64,000 bases of DNA from Galaxea fascicularis (taxonomy: Eukaryota; Cnidaria; Anthozoa; Scleractinia; Euphylliidae): positions 29,276,900 through 29,340,899 of the forward strand of contig OX419341.1 in the NCBI GenBank assembly GCA_948470475.1, in the 5' to 3' direction. The position numbers and the translations under genes were made by a program. The notes below the pieces were generated by a model that saw nothing but the letters and a program-made list of their open reading frames with translations, was not told the origin of the DNA and searched no databases. This document shows positions 21,771 to 34,300 of the stretch, piece by piece. Within the stretch, counting starts at the first letter, position 1. Each line of letters starts with the position of its first letter.

Positions 21771-23466
21771 CAGTACCGACAAGCTTTTTTAGCAATCAGT
21801 ATTTTATAAAGCACTTTGTATAACGAAATTTCTTAGTAAACATTCGTGGTCGCTTTTGTACGTATCTGTAAAAAGCCAGGTATACAAATGTATTAGCTCA
21901 ACAATGTCATGATAATAAAGTGTACAATCGATAATCTTCATCGATACTCATTGTCTAGACGTTGGACAGTGTACATTTAGTACGAAAGTAAATTATTAAA
22001 CTTCACAACAGATGTCAGTGATGAGTGTTGCCAAGTGAAAAGAATAAACATCGCAGTTTCGGTCGGTTGCAGTTAGTTCAAAGAAAACAACAGCTTTATT
22101 GTACCTAGCATTACATTTTAGTTTAACTAGTATATAAAAGGAAAAAAATGAGTTCTAGCTGCCCTAAATGAATAGTCATATAAGTGGCTACAGAAGCAGA
22201 GTAGCCATAAAGGCCGACTCAATTTCAGTTTTGCCTGATGTAACCTAAACGCCACTGAGGGGTTTTACTTGAAAAAAATCAGTTGCGTAATGAACTGTGT
22301 ATAATCATATGTGTAGACGCTCGTGAAGTTTTAAGATATGTTACACAGCTGAGGCTTTCAGTGTTGATTGAGTCTTTTAGAGTGAGAACTTACACAATAC
22401 TTTGTGTTGAATGCCGGCGAAACCATCCTTTGTTGGTCAAGTTGAATTCTAATACAATAAAACTAACTCAAATATTTGTGGCTCTTTGTTTCCCTCTTAT
22501 CCATCCAGAACAGCAAAATAATGAATACCACAACAAATTGCTGTGATTCACTTCAAGAGTCTCCTTGAAAGTAGTATAATTCGGAAATAATTGTCACAGT
22601 TTAAAGACGTCTGTGTAGAGACGGCTTCATAATAACTGTGAAAACGTTGCATCAGTCGTGTTTGTGAGCAGACTAAACAAAGGGGTCTTCAGCTGGATTA
22701 TACAGGAACGTAAGCAACCAATCAGCATAGCACAATTATCAGGGGAATTAGAAGATCAAGGAAACCATGAAAACTGCACGAATAATACGGTAAACCAAAG
22801 TTTGTTACCTCCGCATCACTCATTTCAGACCTTCATTACGGTATGGGAAAATTGTTGTATCTAGCTATAAGTTTGACTTCCGCTTAACGAATTTTTGCTG
22901 AAAATATATTCTTTTTATTTAGTGAAAGTTGACAAAACTTGTCAGACCGCCACAAACAGCAAACAAAGCAGCGATTGATATTGTACATTTAGTTCAGTTT
23001 CTTTACAAAACAACCTCTTAAACTGGCTACGAAACTCTTAAACAATTTTCTTACCGAAGCCTATTATACCATTGAAATTTGCACTTTTTATTGTTTTAAC
23101 TTTGTTCCTCGTTTTCCCTACAAACCGTGACTTAAAAAGTTTCGTAAACTGCACTTAGATGTCAATCTTTGAGACAGCACAGGTTGTGTCCAGTTAAACG
23201 TCTGAAGGTGTTAGAAACGTTTTTCCTTTGTTGTTCAGTTTCCTAATATTCATTTTAAAAGTTGATAACATGTGTCGTTCAATAAGGCACTGTTTCCTTT
23301 CTAACTGGAGCAACACTTGCCGGATAAATCAAAGTATTCTAGACTTAAGTAAAATGAAAAGACCTACGGCAAATTTATTACTGATGATCGATTCCCTCAC
23401 ATAGAAACAAAGTGCGTGATGGCCGTTTAAAGCGGAAAATTGTTGGAAACCTACGTACCATGTGAC
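21771..23466. other. Intergenic region, no gene seen
   Basis: Between tandem genes 1 and 2. It contains the poly(A) signal of gene 1 and otherwise AT-rich sequence. Short frames at 22283-22546 and 22658-22864 have no recognisable family and no supporting splice structure. Confidence 0.5.
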
Positions 23467-25777
23467 ATGCCTTTCCAAGAAGGAAGATATTTACCTCCGA
23501 TCGGTAAATAACAGATTTATTTGTTTCTCTGTACTGTGCTAAAAAGTATAGGTCGTTACGAGTGTTTCAGTAGCTCAGTAGCTTGGTGTTTAGGGCATCA
23601 GACCAGTCAGAGGAGTATTCCAGGCGCTAACTCAGAACACAGACGCACTTGCCCTTGGCTCCTACACGTTAGTAAGGCATGTTGTGCTCGTTTGGTAAGG
23701 TTAATACTGGAATAGTAACTGATGTCTAAATTTCCGTATATTTCTGTTCCTGTCACAGCGACTCCCATACTATCAACATATCAAAGAGATTTCATAAGTC
23801 AAGATGTCAAGGCACCAAAATCATTCAAACACAGATCTACAACTCACAGTTTGCGTAAGTGGCGTCTTTGGTTATTTTTCTTGTTTTAGTTGGTTAAAGT
23901 AGAAAATAATGACTTGAAAAGAGTGGTCTTCAGTTGAGCGACGCATAACAACACTGAACTAACTAACCAATCACAACAAATACAGTTTAGTAGTCACAAC
24001 TTGGAGTCCGTGAATGTATCTTAAAAAATTTATTATTATGTCTTTCAGCTCCAATAAACTACTCCAAACATCATACAGTAGCAGAAACTAAGTACAGTGA
24101 CGAGTTTCAAGGGACGTTTGGACCACCTGCTCCCAGTGCTAAGTAAGTACGATGGCTGCCGCATGAGCTTCGCAGCGTGGCCGTCACTTCGAATGAACGG
24201 TCGGTGTCATTTGTTGGTGGTGCCAGGAACGACAACACCGACAAAACATTATTAAAGTTTGCTCTCTAAAAGTCCTCTTCTTTCTCGCCTTTTCTTTTCT
24301 ATTCTCTCGCTCGTTTATTTGCATTCCTCAAAAACATGCAAAGCTGCACTTGTTAGGATAGACAGCCAAGTGATGGTGTTTGACTACACGGAACGTTACG
24401 TTGGAATCCCTTCACAAAGAGAATAAAAGAGTGCCAGTCCCGTTCGATTTGTTTAAGCTTTCACTCCATGGATCGGATTGTTTATGAAAAATAAAAGCAT
24501 CCCTGTAGGTTCTCGGGACTTGCTGCGTTAAAGGGCACTTTAAGGCTGAACGTAAAGAGCAGTCTCATGCAGTCAAACCTAAAAGGCAAAACTAGACGCG
24601 TAAGTTGTTCTTCATTCAGTGGCAATTTACTGAGTGTGAGCTTCAGGTTAAATAATCGCAGTCTGAGGACAAATTAGCTCAGAATAACAGATTGCCTCAA
24701 CTGCGAATACTTGCCGAGTTCCAGATGCAAGCTCCTTTCTGTTTTAACAGCTTAATGCAAATCAATATTTGCATTTTTCGCAGGCCCGCTCCTTACGAGT
24801 ACCCTTCAAAAGATTCTTTCGAGACGTCAACATACAGAGCGAACTTCAAACGGAGCAGTGACCCACGACAAGGAACCCTACCCACCTCTCCCCTGCGGAA
24901 AAATAACCCGCACCCCTTGACAATGAAGAACGCTTTTAGATTTCCCAGCAGGGTGAGTTCCTTTGTGTAATCCAGGGTTTAACCTCTATTAAGCGATCCC
25001 CCTTGGGGAAATGGATAGTATTCCCTTATTGGGAGAATCCTTATGGGGACTAAGAATACTGGCCTCCCAATAAGGGGTGGTTGCTTAATAGGTGGCCGCT
25101 TAATAGGGATTCAACTATGCCAATCCCAGTTTGATTTGTGAGCAGGTTAGTGTGCTGAGACCACTCGCCTCTCACCAGGGTGGCCCGGGTTCTACTCCTG
25201 GACTTGGCGTCATATGCGGGTTGAGTTTGCTGGTTCTCTACGCTGCTCTGATAGGTTTTTTCGGGGTAGGAAAAAAAGAACGCGGAAACCCGGAGTACTT
25301 TTTCGGCGTTTAAAAAAAAAAGAAAATCGACAAAATAGTGTAGCCGGAGTTTGAACCAACAACAAGCTCAGAACGATAAACCATCACCTGTCCTACTGCG
25401 CCACCGAATTCGCTCTGCTATCTTCAAAAACTGAAGTTTTAATTATTAATAGAGGTTATCTTTTTTATGAGCTGTAACCCAGTATAAACGTCCATATTCC
25501 TTAATCCCTAGCCCTAATTCCTACCAAATTCAAGCTTACAGAGCCTTACTCTACCCGTAGAAGCAAATAACCCAGCTAGATAACAGTATATTTATAACTC
25601 ACAATATTGGTGTACTTGAGCACGGAATTATTATTGGTTTTCCCCTCTCCTCAAAAATCAACACTTCCAAATTCCAATTCGAATGCGAATTACAAAGCTT
25701 GTCTCTTTCCTAATGTTTATCTTTTAAAGGGTTACTGGTTGTGGCCACACAGGCTTCAGCCGATTAAATTTGAATGA
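23467..25777 (+). CDS. Small N-N-P-H-P-box protein, tandem copy 2 (147 aa)
   Basis: Exons 23467-23503, 23759-23854, 24049-24142, 24784-24952 and 25730-25777 (444 bases, phases 1-1-2-0). The protein has STYQRDF near residue 19, TKYSDEFQGTFGPPAPSAK near 60-78, then PYEYPSKDSFETSTYRANF, the box RKNNPHPLTMKNAF, and a short last exon GYWLWPHRLQPIKFE. It aligns with copy 1 at EFxGxFGPPAPxA, at STYRxxF and at NNPHP, with the same intron phase at each. It has one extra N-terminal exon and lacks the second C-terminal module of copies 1 and 3. The start in exon 1 (MPFQEGRYLPPI) was chosen because its phase and donor fit. Possible microtubule-associated or axonemal role, by resemblance of the Y-x-x-[DEN]-[FY] modules only. 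Confidence 0.72.
24976..25115. mobile_element. MITE with CTATTAAGCG ends
   Basis: Terminal inverted repeats TTTAACCTCTATTAAGCG and CGCTTAATAGGGATTCAAC bound about 140 bases that also hold internal CCCTTATTGGGAG and CTCCCAATAAGGGG arms. Located in the last intron of tandem gene 2. Confidence 0.7.
25128..25320 (+). mobile_element. tRNA-derived SINE, forward copy
   Basis: Same family as 4281-4650: a tRNA-like head with GGCCCGGGTTCTACTCCTGG, then GCGTCATATGCGGGTTGAGTTTGCTGGTTCTCTAC and an A-rich end near 25315. A detached tail piece with TTTTCCCCTCTCCTCAAAAA lies near 25635-25665. Confidence 0.75.
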
Positions 25778-27662
25778 CGGAAAATGGATAACATAAGAAA
25801 GTGAAGGACGATAAGAATATAGCAAACAGTTTGGCTAAGCGTATTATATGTAACACGTGTGAGATTTATTTTATGCCACAGCGCCACTTGGAAATATTGA
25901 ACGCAGCAAAGGTTTGCGCATGAGTAAAGGAGGAACAAACGTTAGAACTACACAAATGTTTGCTTATACTTGTAAAAATAGTAAAATTAAATATTGAAAT
26001 CCACTCAACCTTGTGATTGTATTATATGACTTCTTTATATTAACTTTTCAAACTATAATTTGAGGCAACAAGATGTTTTCTCAGAATACAGACTTTTGAG
26101 GCTAGTGTGTCCAAATGCCACGATGGGAAATCAAAGTGTAAGTCAGCAAATCCAGGCCCCTCGAGAACATGAAGTAGGAAAACGCGATGATATTCAAACT
26201 GAGCACGTGCCCAGGCCCTTCATGATCACACCTTCCTGCTGCTGACCAGTAGAGAATTAGGCTCAAGGAACAAGATTAGTGTATCACAGGGTTGTCACTA
26301 ATCAGGGTAAAAAACAAAACGTTTCATGAGACATTCAAGAAAAATTATATTTTCACATTTGTTCAACTGACAGACTGAATCAGTTTGTACACCATGCCAA
26401 AAGGTAGCACCACAGAAAAGTAATGCTTTAAAAGTTTTCATTTGAACATCGATATACCTAAAAGATGAACAGTATCATTGTACCTCAATGCAAAGAGTAC
26501 ATAGCGATGAAATCCTCAGCAGCTTTTATTTGAATGGTCACACTTCAGAATCTTATCCATAGACTCAAATGTTTCAACCAATTTGCACAGCATAGTCGTA
26601 GCTTCAAAACGCTGGAAAACGTTCCTACGTCCTACCAAAGTATTGCTTGGTACCTTCCATTTAAATGTCCACCCTTCAAAATTTCACCCACAATCACGCT
26701 GTAACTGCAAGGTGAAAAGAAATAACTCTAACAAGGTACAAGTGATTATTAGTCTAATTAGAAGTCGGTACCAGCTTTGATTTCTTGTTGAAAAGGCTTA
26801 GAGACTGAAACGATGTGTGACTGTCAAAAGGAGCCACGACAAAAGCACAAAATAAGGAAATTTTAATTCGAGTGTAAATAGAAAACAGAACTACAATTTA
26901 CCACCGAATGTTGAATATATTAAGAGTTCTTTTAGAATACATTAAGAGTTCATAGACTCTTATAATATCAGCAAAATTACTATAGTGTGAATTGCGTATG
27001 AAGTTTATCTACTTCTTCATTAGTTTGTAGGAGACGTGACTGATTCTGTTCTGAGTGGCAATGGTATTTAAGACTGATACAAGTAGTGCTTGTGTAATCA
27101 ACTCATTTTAATCGCATATCTGTATGCAAATTACCTTCAAGTCTCTCAAAGAACTTCTGAGTAACAAAGTGCAACACAAACAACCTTAAATTGTTCATTA
27201 TCACCTTCGAGACAAGTTATTTGCAACTTCATCAACGCTCAGAAACATTAAGCCGCAAAAGCACCCGGTACTGAAATGACATAAAACTGACAATGTCAAG
27301 CTGGAATCTTAATAGCTGTACCTTGTAATGGAGTTAACAGACCGCGGTCCGAGGTGCATACAACTAATTGACTCCTTTTGACAAAGCGTTAATCCCTGAA
27401 AAAAAGACACTCACAGATGTGCTGATCCATAAAGCAAATACTTAGACTAAACAGTAAATGCTGGGATTAAGGATAAAGTTGTTGGTACTGGGTGAATTTA
27501 GACATTCCAAAACACTGAACATTGCGCAAATCGCGACAACGTTTAAACCTTACTCGCATCTGGTGCAACTCAGCCAAACCTTTTTCTTGAGATAACAGCC
27601 TGGACGGTGACAATCTTTACCACTTCTTTTGCTATTTAATTCTTTTGTTACAAACCGCTAAG
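25778..27662. other. Intergenic region, one doubtful ORF
   Basis: Between tandem genes 2 and 3. One open frame, about 26066-26245, reads with fairly protein-like composition and ends in SCC, but it has no clear start, no matched exon and no recognised family. The rest (26250-27660) is AT-rich with no gene or strong repeat that I can support. Confidence 0.4.
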
Positions 27663-29315
27663 ATGCGAGAAACTACGGACCAGATTCGGTCACCAAAGAA
27701 CAAAATTATTCCATATAAAGACTGGGCAACTACAGGTACGTTTTTGCAGAATAACTCTTTCGTGCATTTTGTATTAGACTAAAGATGTATTATTTTGTCA
27801 GATGTACAAGTACCAACGCTGAAAAAGCGCGGTACAGTTTATTTTACGTCCTTGTATTGTTTGCAGTTAAGGAGGCTAAGGCTCGACCAATTCCTATCGG
27901 TCTGCCGGAACACTTAAAGAATTACTTCGAAAACGCGATGAAAAAGCCTCAGATTTCCAACATCTTTGGGTAAGAATGCTTTGTTTATTCAATATTCCCA
28001 CAACATTCAGAAAACATTTAAGATGTCTCCATTAATTATATAAGCCTCTAAACCAAACAAAATCCTGCCCCATGGCAACAGTGCAGCTTGTGTTTCACTT
28101 CAAAACTGACGACCAACGAACCATCATCCAACTCGGATGCGACAGTACTTTTCAAAATTTTCCGGTTCTATGTTTTATATGAACTGCTTCATAAAATTAA
28201 ACTTTAAATTGAAATTCATAGACTTGTTTAATTCTTCAAGCTAGAATTTTTGCGCTTCACACCAATCGAAGCTTTAGCAGTATTTCTAAATCGAACTTTT
28301 CCTTGCTCACTGGGATCAGTGTTTTATCTTGTAAACCTATTTATTTTTCGTTGACTTAAACCTCATGAAATGACAAGGCCTAAGTTTATTTTTGCAGCAG
28401 TGTTAAAAGGCATGAACGGAATTAACAGACCGTTTCGTCGCCGTTTCAAGGATTCAAAAATTATTCAGTAAAAGGCCAAGCGGCGTACGGTTTATAGAAT
28501 GTTTTTTTCAACTTTTAATTCCACAGAATCGAGCCCCACCATGACCTAAACGTTAAAAACTGAACGAATAAACAATAACTTGTTTCGCCTCCTCGCTCTG
28601 TCCTGTTTCGCATGTTTCTTTATTTTCAGTGGGGAACACCATCAAGCGCATGAGCAACAAAGATCACGTGACAGGATGACGGCCAGAAAGAACGTGCTGT
28701 GTCACGTGAGCAGAAACCGCCCTCATCCGACAATATTCTTCCCATTTCAAACTGGTGACAGGGTAAGTAATGATTTGCCGTTTACATTTACACTGGAGTT
28801 CCTGTCGCTAAAGAATAGTCGTCTATTTTACACTGAGTTGTGTCAGTGTACAAGCGTCTTGGCCGTTGAGCTGAGGGTAACCTTGTTTTCATACAAATTT
28901 CTTTTTCATTCATAGTCCAGGTCACTGAGCATGCAATTGTAAGATGGGCTATTTGTCGAGTCGTCATCGTCGTCGTTTAAAGAAGGTTGAAGGAAAATTC
29001 CATAGCTAAGAACAACTTGAAGAGCATCATAGAAAACTCGCCAATCTAAAATGACTCGTCCTTACGTTACAGCTCAAGACATACATGGTATGGATACCAG
29101 AAGACAGGCACCCTATCACAAGCCAATCCCTCCCTCCCGTACCGTTTCCAGTACCTGATCAAAGGAGGAACCACGACACCTCTTCCTCGAGACGCTGCCA
29201 AACAAGCACGACAAGATACCACACCTATGGACAGTTTACAGGTCTGAACCAGACCACTTATCAAGATGAAATTGCCAGGGCGCCTTTCATTCACAGAACT
29301 GGTGAGAACATTTGA
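27663..29315 (+). CDS. Small N-x-P-H-P-box protein, tandem copy 3 (183 aa)
   Basis: Exons 27663-27735, 27867-27969, 28630-28762 and 29073-29315 (552 bases, phases 1-2-0). The protein starts MRETTDQIRSPKNK. It has the box RNRPHPTIFFPFQ at the same place, and with the same phase-0 intron after it, as NNPHP in copies 1 and 2. It then has YMVWIPEDRHP and a C-terminal TYGQFTGLNQTTYQDEIARAP module that matches TIYQQDYVPP of copy 1. It is the most diverged copy: the GPPAP block is missing and NNPHP reads NRPHP. Family function is unknown; a cilium or sperm role is inference from the module type. Confidence 0.7.
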
Positions 29316-31335
29316 GACTTCAGTTCAGTATTGTTAGCCGATGTTTGAGAGGTAGATTGAATCTTTGTTTGACCGCTACATCATAGACGGATTTGCCGTG
29401 TATGAAAGATTCATTGACTGACAGAGTGACTACGTGACTGACTGTCTGACTGACTGACTAAAAGACGCAGTAACAGACAGACGTACGTGGTCGGACAAAC
29501 GGCAACAATGTTTTTGCCTGACAGCACTGTCGTTCTTATTTTTGCAGTGAAAATGATGGACCACTTTCCAAATGTTAGCCTGAATAACAACGGCGCGTCT
29601 ATGCATCGCCTGAGAGTGCGGTAACACACAGCACCATGACCACATACATGCACCGGGAACGTCACTGTAGAAAAAAAGCGATACATGGCAACCAGTTCAC
29701 CCCAAGCGGCTTACTCTCGCCAATGGGAGACCACAAATTTTAGTTTTTGGAGCAAACTTACATGCTGGGCGCCCTGGATTTCGAATGTGTAGATGTTTTG
29801 GCCACCCAACTTCTTTTCTTAGACTGTACAGTGTTGGCAACTCTACAGGAGAGCTTTGTGTTCCAAAAACACGTCATTCGTGTCCCAATATCATACATTT
29901 CTAAGCTGTAAAACATAAATTCATTAAAAGATGAGTCTTTTGCCCACTGAACTAGTCGAAACACTTTTAGCCAGCTTAACGGGACAAGTGATCTTAATGT
30001 GAAAACGAGAGGGACACGGTTAATCACCTTTATCAGTTCAGTCATCAACCCTGTGAAGATTACCCGGTATAAAGTTCGGACTGTCTGTTCAAGTTGTCCA
30101 TCGTGTGCTAACACGGGTATAATCCGTAAAATTTTGGGTGATCAGATTCTTATTTCTATAACGTTTCTCCCCAGTCCGGCATTATACATGAAGAATAAAC
30201 TTCTCGCAGAACAGTTCTGCAGCTACTGACAAGGTTAATCGAAAGAAACTGCACTAACAAAGCTTTCATTTTTATTTGATTGATTTCAATAGATTTTAAA
30301 GCCAGAGTACGTTCTACAAAACCAAAAGGCAATATATTTACAAGGTTTCCTTACTCATCCATAATGTTTTAACAGGTTCAGCTACTAATTCGAAGTAAAC
30401 GAGAGAATAAATGCTTTAAAATCGCATTGAAATACACAAATCTGATACAGAATCACCGAAGTCATTGTTATCATATTAATATTAAGAAGCAGAATGTATC
30501 TGTAGAACCACATTGAAAAGCGAGGGATAAAAACGCTCTATATACCAACATAATCTGCTTCTTCTTTTCAACACTGCACATGGACTGTTTGGGTGTCAGT
30601 CTCCTAATTTTCATTTCATAATCGCATCTTCAAACATCGAACCCACTCTTTCTTTTTCTTTTTACATACGACTTTACAATCGTGAGAAAATTCTGAACGA
30701 TTTTAACTTAACATATACTGATTAAACACTAAAGCGTTAAAATAATTATAATTCGAGTGTAACTTACCGCATATCTTGAGTTATAGTAGTTAAAATAACG
30801 CTACGTATTGTCTATATTTTCTAAACTACAATTTACCGTTACTCTCTTTTTTTATAAGAACGTCTAACTAAGGAGCTGAGGTTGAACGTTCTTATATATT
30901 TTTTTGCGATGTGAGGCTGAAACCGTTCTCAAATTTACATGAAAAAGTATTTCAATAAATCAATACAGACGTGACCAGGAAACCTATCAAAGTGCTTGCT
31001 CGCTGTATTATCGCATCAATTTGATTGTCATATTCTTGCGCGACTTGCTCTGATGCCACCTTTATTTTATACTTTCATTTAAAATATAAATGAGCTAATA
31101 GAAACATTATTAACCGACTCTCTGCCCGAAGAATGTTCTTAATACGTTCTTAAAATTTTGGTTAATCTCAGCCTCAACGTTCTTATAAAAAAGGTTCTTA
31201 TATAAAAAAGAGTGTGTTACAAAAGATTATTCTTACTGAAGCTATTAACCGGTTCAAACAATTCATGGAAACCAAAAAGTAACTAAAACAAAGTCGTAAG
31301 AAAAAATATATTTTAAAAGTAAATTTCAAAGAATG
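29316..31335. other. Intergenic region, convergent 3' ends
   Basis: Lies between the 3' ends of tandem gene 3 (+) and STK16 (-). It holds a CTGACTGACTG-type low-complexity run (29430-29460), a TIR element at 30838-31215, and otherwise AT-rich sequence likely to be UTR. No gene seen. Confidence 0.5.
30838..31215. mobile_element. TIR element in the STK16 3' region
   Basis: The left end ACTCTCTTTTTTTATAAGAACG and the right end GTTCTTATATAAAAAAGAGTG are inverted repeats of about 20 bases. Subterminal GAGGTTGAACGTTCTTATA and CAGCCTCAACGTTCTTATAA also mirror each other. Size about 380 bases, no coding capacity. Confidence 0.6.
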
Positions 31336-34300
31336 TTACATTTGTACGGAATGATTTCTGGCAGTTTCGTAATTAAACACCGATGAGGATGGAGCTAAAT
31401 TTTCCAACCTTCGCATAATAGTTTCCAATCTCGGTCGCTCCTTAGGGTCCACCTTGAGCATGCTCATGATCAAACCACTTAATTCAATTGAATAAACACT
31501 GAAAAACAATCATAGTTAGTGTTAATAATAGATAGCTAGCGGGTGTGATTTGAAGAAAAAATAAAAGAACGATAAAAATAAATTGTAACACACGATCAGT
31601 TTGTCCAGCAACACCCAATTCCACTTCAAGTCCCAGTGGCTCAAAGGGCAGATAAGCATAAACAACTTAAAAACTCGAAACATTAATTTTTATCCATTGG
31701 AAAGAGGAATATCCACTGGATCAACTTATCCACTCTTATTTTACTAGTGAGTTACAAGTGAGATGTAAGACATTTCACTAGTAATAATAAAATAAATTAT
31801 GTATACTCACACCAGTCTTACATGTAAATTTCAACAATGGCTGTTCAGCCGTTTGAAAATGATTTTCAGAGTCATCATTAACCTGTATGATTACTACAAA
31901 ATTCTCAAAGTTCATTTTGTTTATGGTTGAATTTTAATTTTCTGAACCCAATTTGAATATTGCAATTGAACACTTTTCCCTGAGCTGTATGTGATAATTT
32001 ATATCAAGTTAAAATGGCACAATAGTTAACCTCTGTGAGTTAACGGACATAAAGGGAGGCAAGTAAATACCTGTCACTTGGTATTTGTATATTTCCACTA
32101 TTGGCTGAAAGTGCTGAGCCATCACATGGACTTTGACCTGGCACAAACACAGTCAAGATTGAGCACTGACTGGCTACCCAATACACAATGAAATTAAGGG
32201 CAGAGAAAATTAAAATTCTAGTGCTCATACGGGTTCAAAAACACCGTGAAGCAAATAGGCAGCAGCTGTAAATCTAAGTATCAGAAATTATTATTAAATT
32301 TGTGAACACATCTTATGATAATTATTAGTATATACCACACAAGTGAATAGTGCTTTTCACATGTTCTGATTGGTTAACTCAGAGGTGATTAGCAAAGTAC
32401 TATTCACCTCCAAACAGCCGAAGAGAAACAAACTGGCTTTCTGTTTCGGTTTCCGACGAGGAAATTATTTGAACACATGCTAGTTATTCAGCTTGTGTGG
32501 TATATACTAAAACAATATTAGTATATACCACACGGGTGAATAGTGCTTTTTGTGCGTGGATATTTACCTCACCACTTTACGGCTCAGTAAATATCCACCT
32601 CTATTCATCTCCACTTCAGTGAATAAAAATGAACATTGTTCTTGGCTTCTGTACAACAAAGGCAAGTTTTGTTTTAAAGTGGTATAAGTGAAAGCATTAA
32701 AAAGAACCTCCCTTTACCTACCCCCTGGGGCTAAAATGGAGATAACTACAGTCAGCCAGTCATTTGAATCAAACAGCACAAAACAAAAGTAATGTGCTAC
32801 ACAATGGGCCTTGTTTGAAAACCATTCACCCTCCCATCTGTCAGAGACTCACCATAAGCCATAGCATAAAGTGTGCAACCTAGAGACCACACATCACTAC
32901 TCTCATCAATTTCACAGTTTGATGGCACTTCAAACAGCTCTGGAGCCCTGCAAGCATAATATCAAGATCTCTCATTCAAAATTAAGGAATCCAAAAATAT
33001 TAAATAAAAAAATGAAAAATATATTTTAAAAAAACCACAATACCCACCTATACGCTGCAGTGCATTCTTGAGCACACTTCTCCTGGAGTGCAAGTGCTTC
33101 TCTTCTAAAAATAACATATTGAGACAATTCACCATGATACAGGAACCTTTTTTAATTTTATATACAATGCAAATTTATGGAAAATTAAATTGGGCCCAGA
33201 GAGACCAACAAACATCATTTTGATGTTTGTATTCAAAGTTAAGTCTTGTATTCACTGTAATGTGATTTTATTTGCTGGTATATAACATTTTGTAGATTAT
33301 ATAGATTCTTGTGTGCCTGATATTGTATGCATGTCAGCAGACTTTTACTGCAGGTACAAAATCTTGTGTTTTGAATTTGTTATGTACTTTATCAGCTGTT
33401 AGTTCTCTGCCATTAGCTGGCTAATAAAGATTGAAACATCAACACAGGCTGTGTGTTTTCTTCCCTCACCTGGATGTTATAGTACATCTGGCTTTTGATA
33501 CACTCCCAAGATCCATCAATACCACAGTATTACCAGGGCCAATTAGCAAATTATGAGGCTAAAAGGAAAAGGAAAAAATGCTATTACCTTAAACCACACA
33601 AACAAAGTGTTTAGAAAACACAGAATCTGTGAACTTCAAAGTTGATGCCTACAGCATGGGATTTTTCCAGCTTCTGAACTGTTATAGTATCCAGACAGTT
33701 TGGAAACCTCAACTATATATGGTATAGACTTATCATTGACCATAACAACAGACTGATATTAGGCAAATAAGTGTGGCTCAAAATGCATTTATAATCACCA
33801 GCTAGAGTATCACTATGTATGCTCAATTTCCACTGAATCAAACCTGTAGAATTTTGACCTGACCAAGTTTTTAAATGCCTACACTGTACCTTGATATCTC
33901 TGTGTGCCAGTGGTGGATCAAGAGTGTGAAATGCAAGTATTGCATCACATAATGACTTGAACATGTGCAGGATATCAAGCTCAGGAATGTGACCACTCTG
34001 ACTCAGAGTGCGCTCAATCAAGTCTTGAACTGTTCCGTCCTACAAATTATGTTGTCAAAATACAACTGGTCAATATGATTATCAATAATTACCAATTGAA
34101 AGACTATTTTACTCAGCAAAGCCAAAGACAGGTGCTATATTTGACAGACAACACAAGGGGAATAATGACATGTATTTATAATGAGCATGCATTTACCTTG
34201 TAGTATGTAACAAGCATGCGAGCTTCTTTGTATGTTCCCTTGGTGACCACATCCACATCATGCAAGGCCAGAATGCTTGGATGGTCAACTGCTCTGTGGG

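Noticed and set aside
26125..26245. Possible N-myristoylated and prenylated 40-aa peptide (MGNQSVS start, CC end)
   Set aside because: The residue at the key fifth position after Gly does not fit the myristoylation consensus, and no transcript structure supports it.
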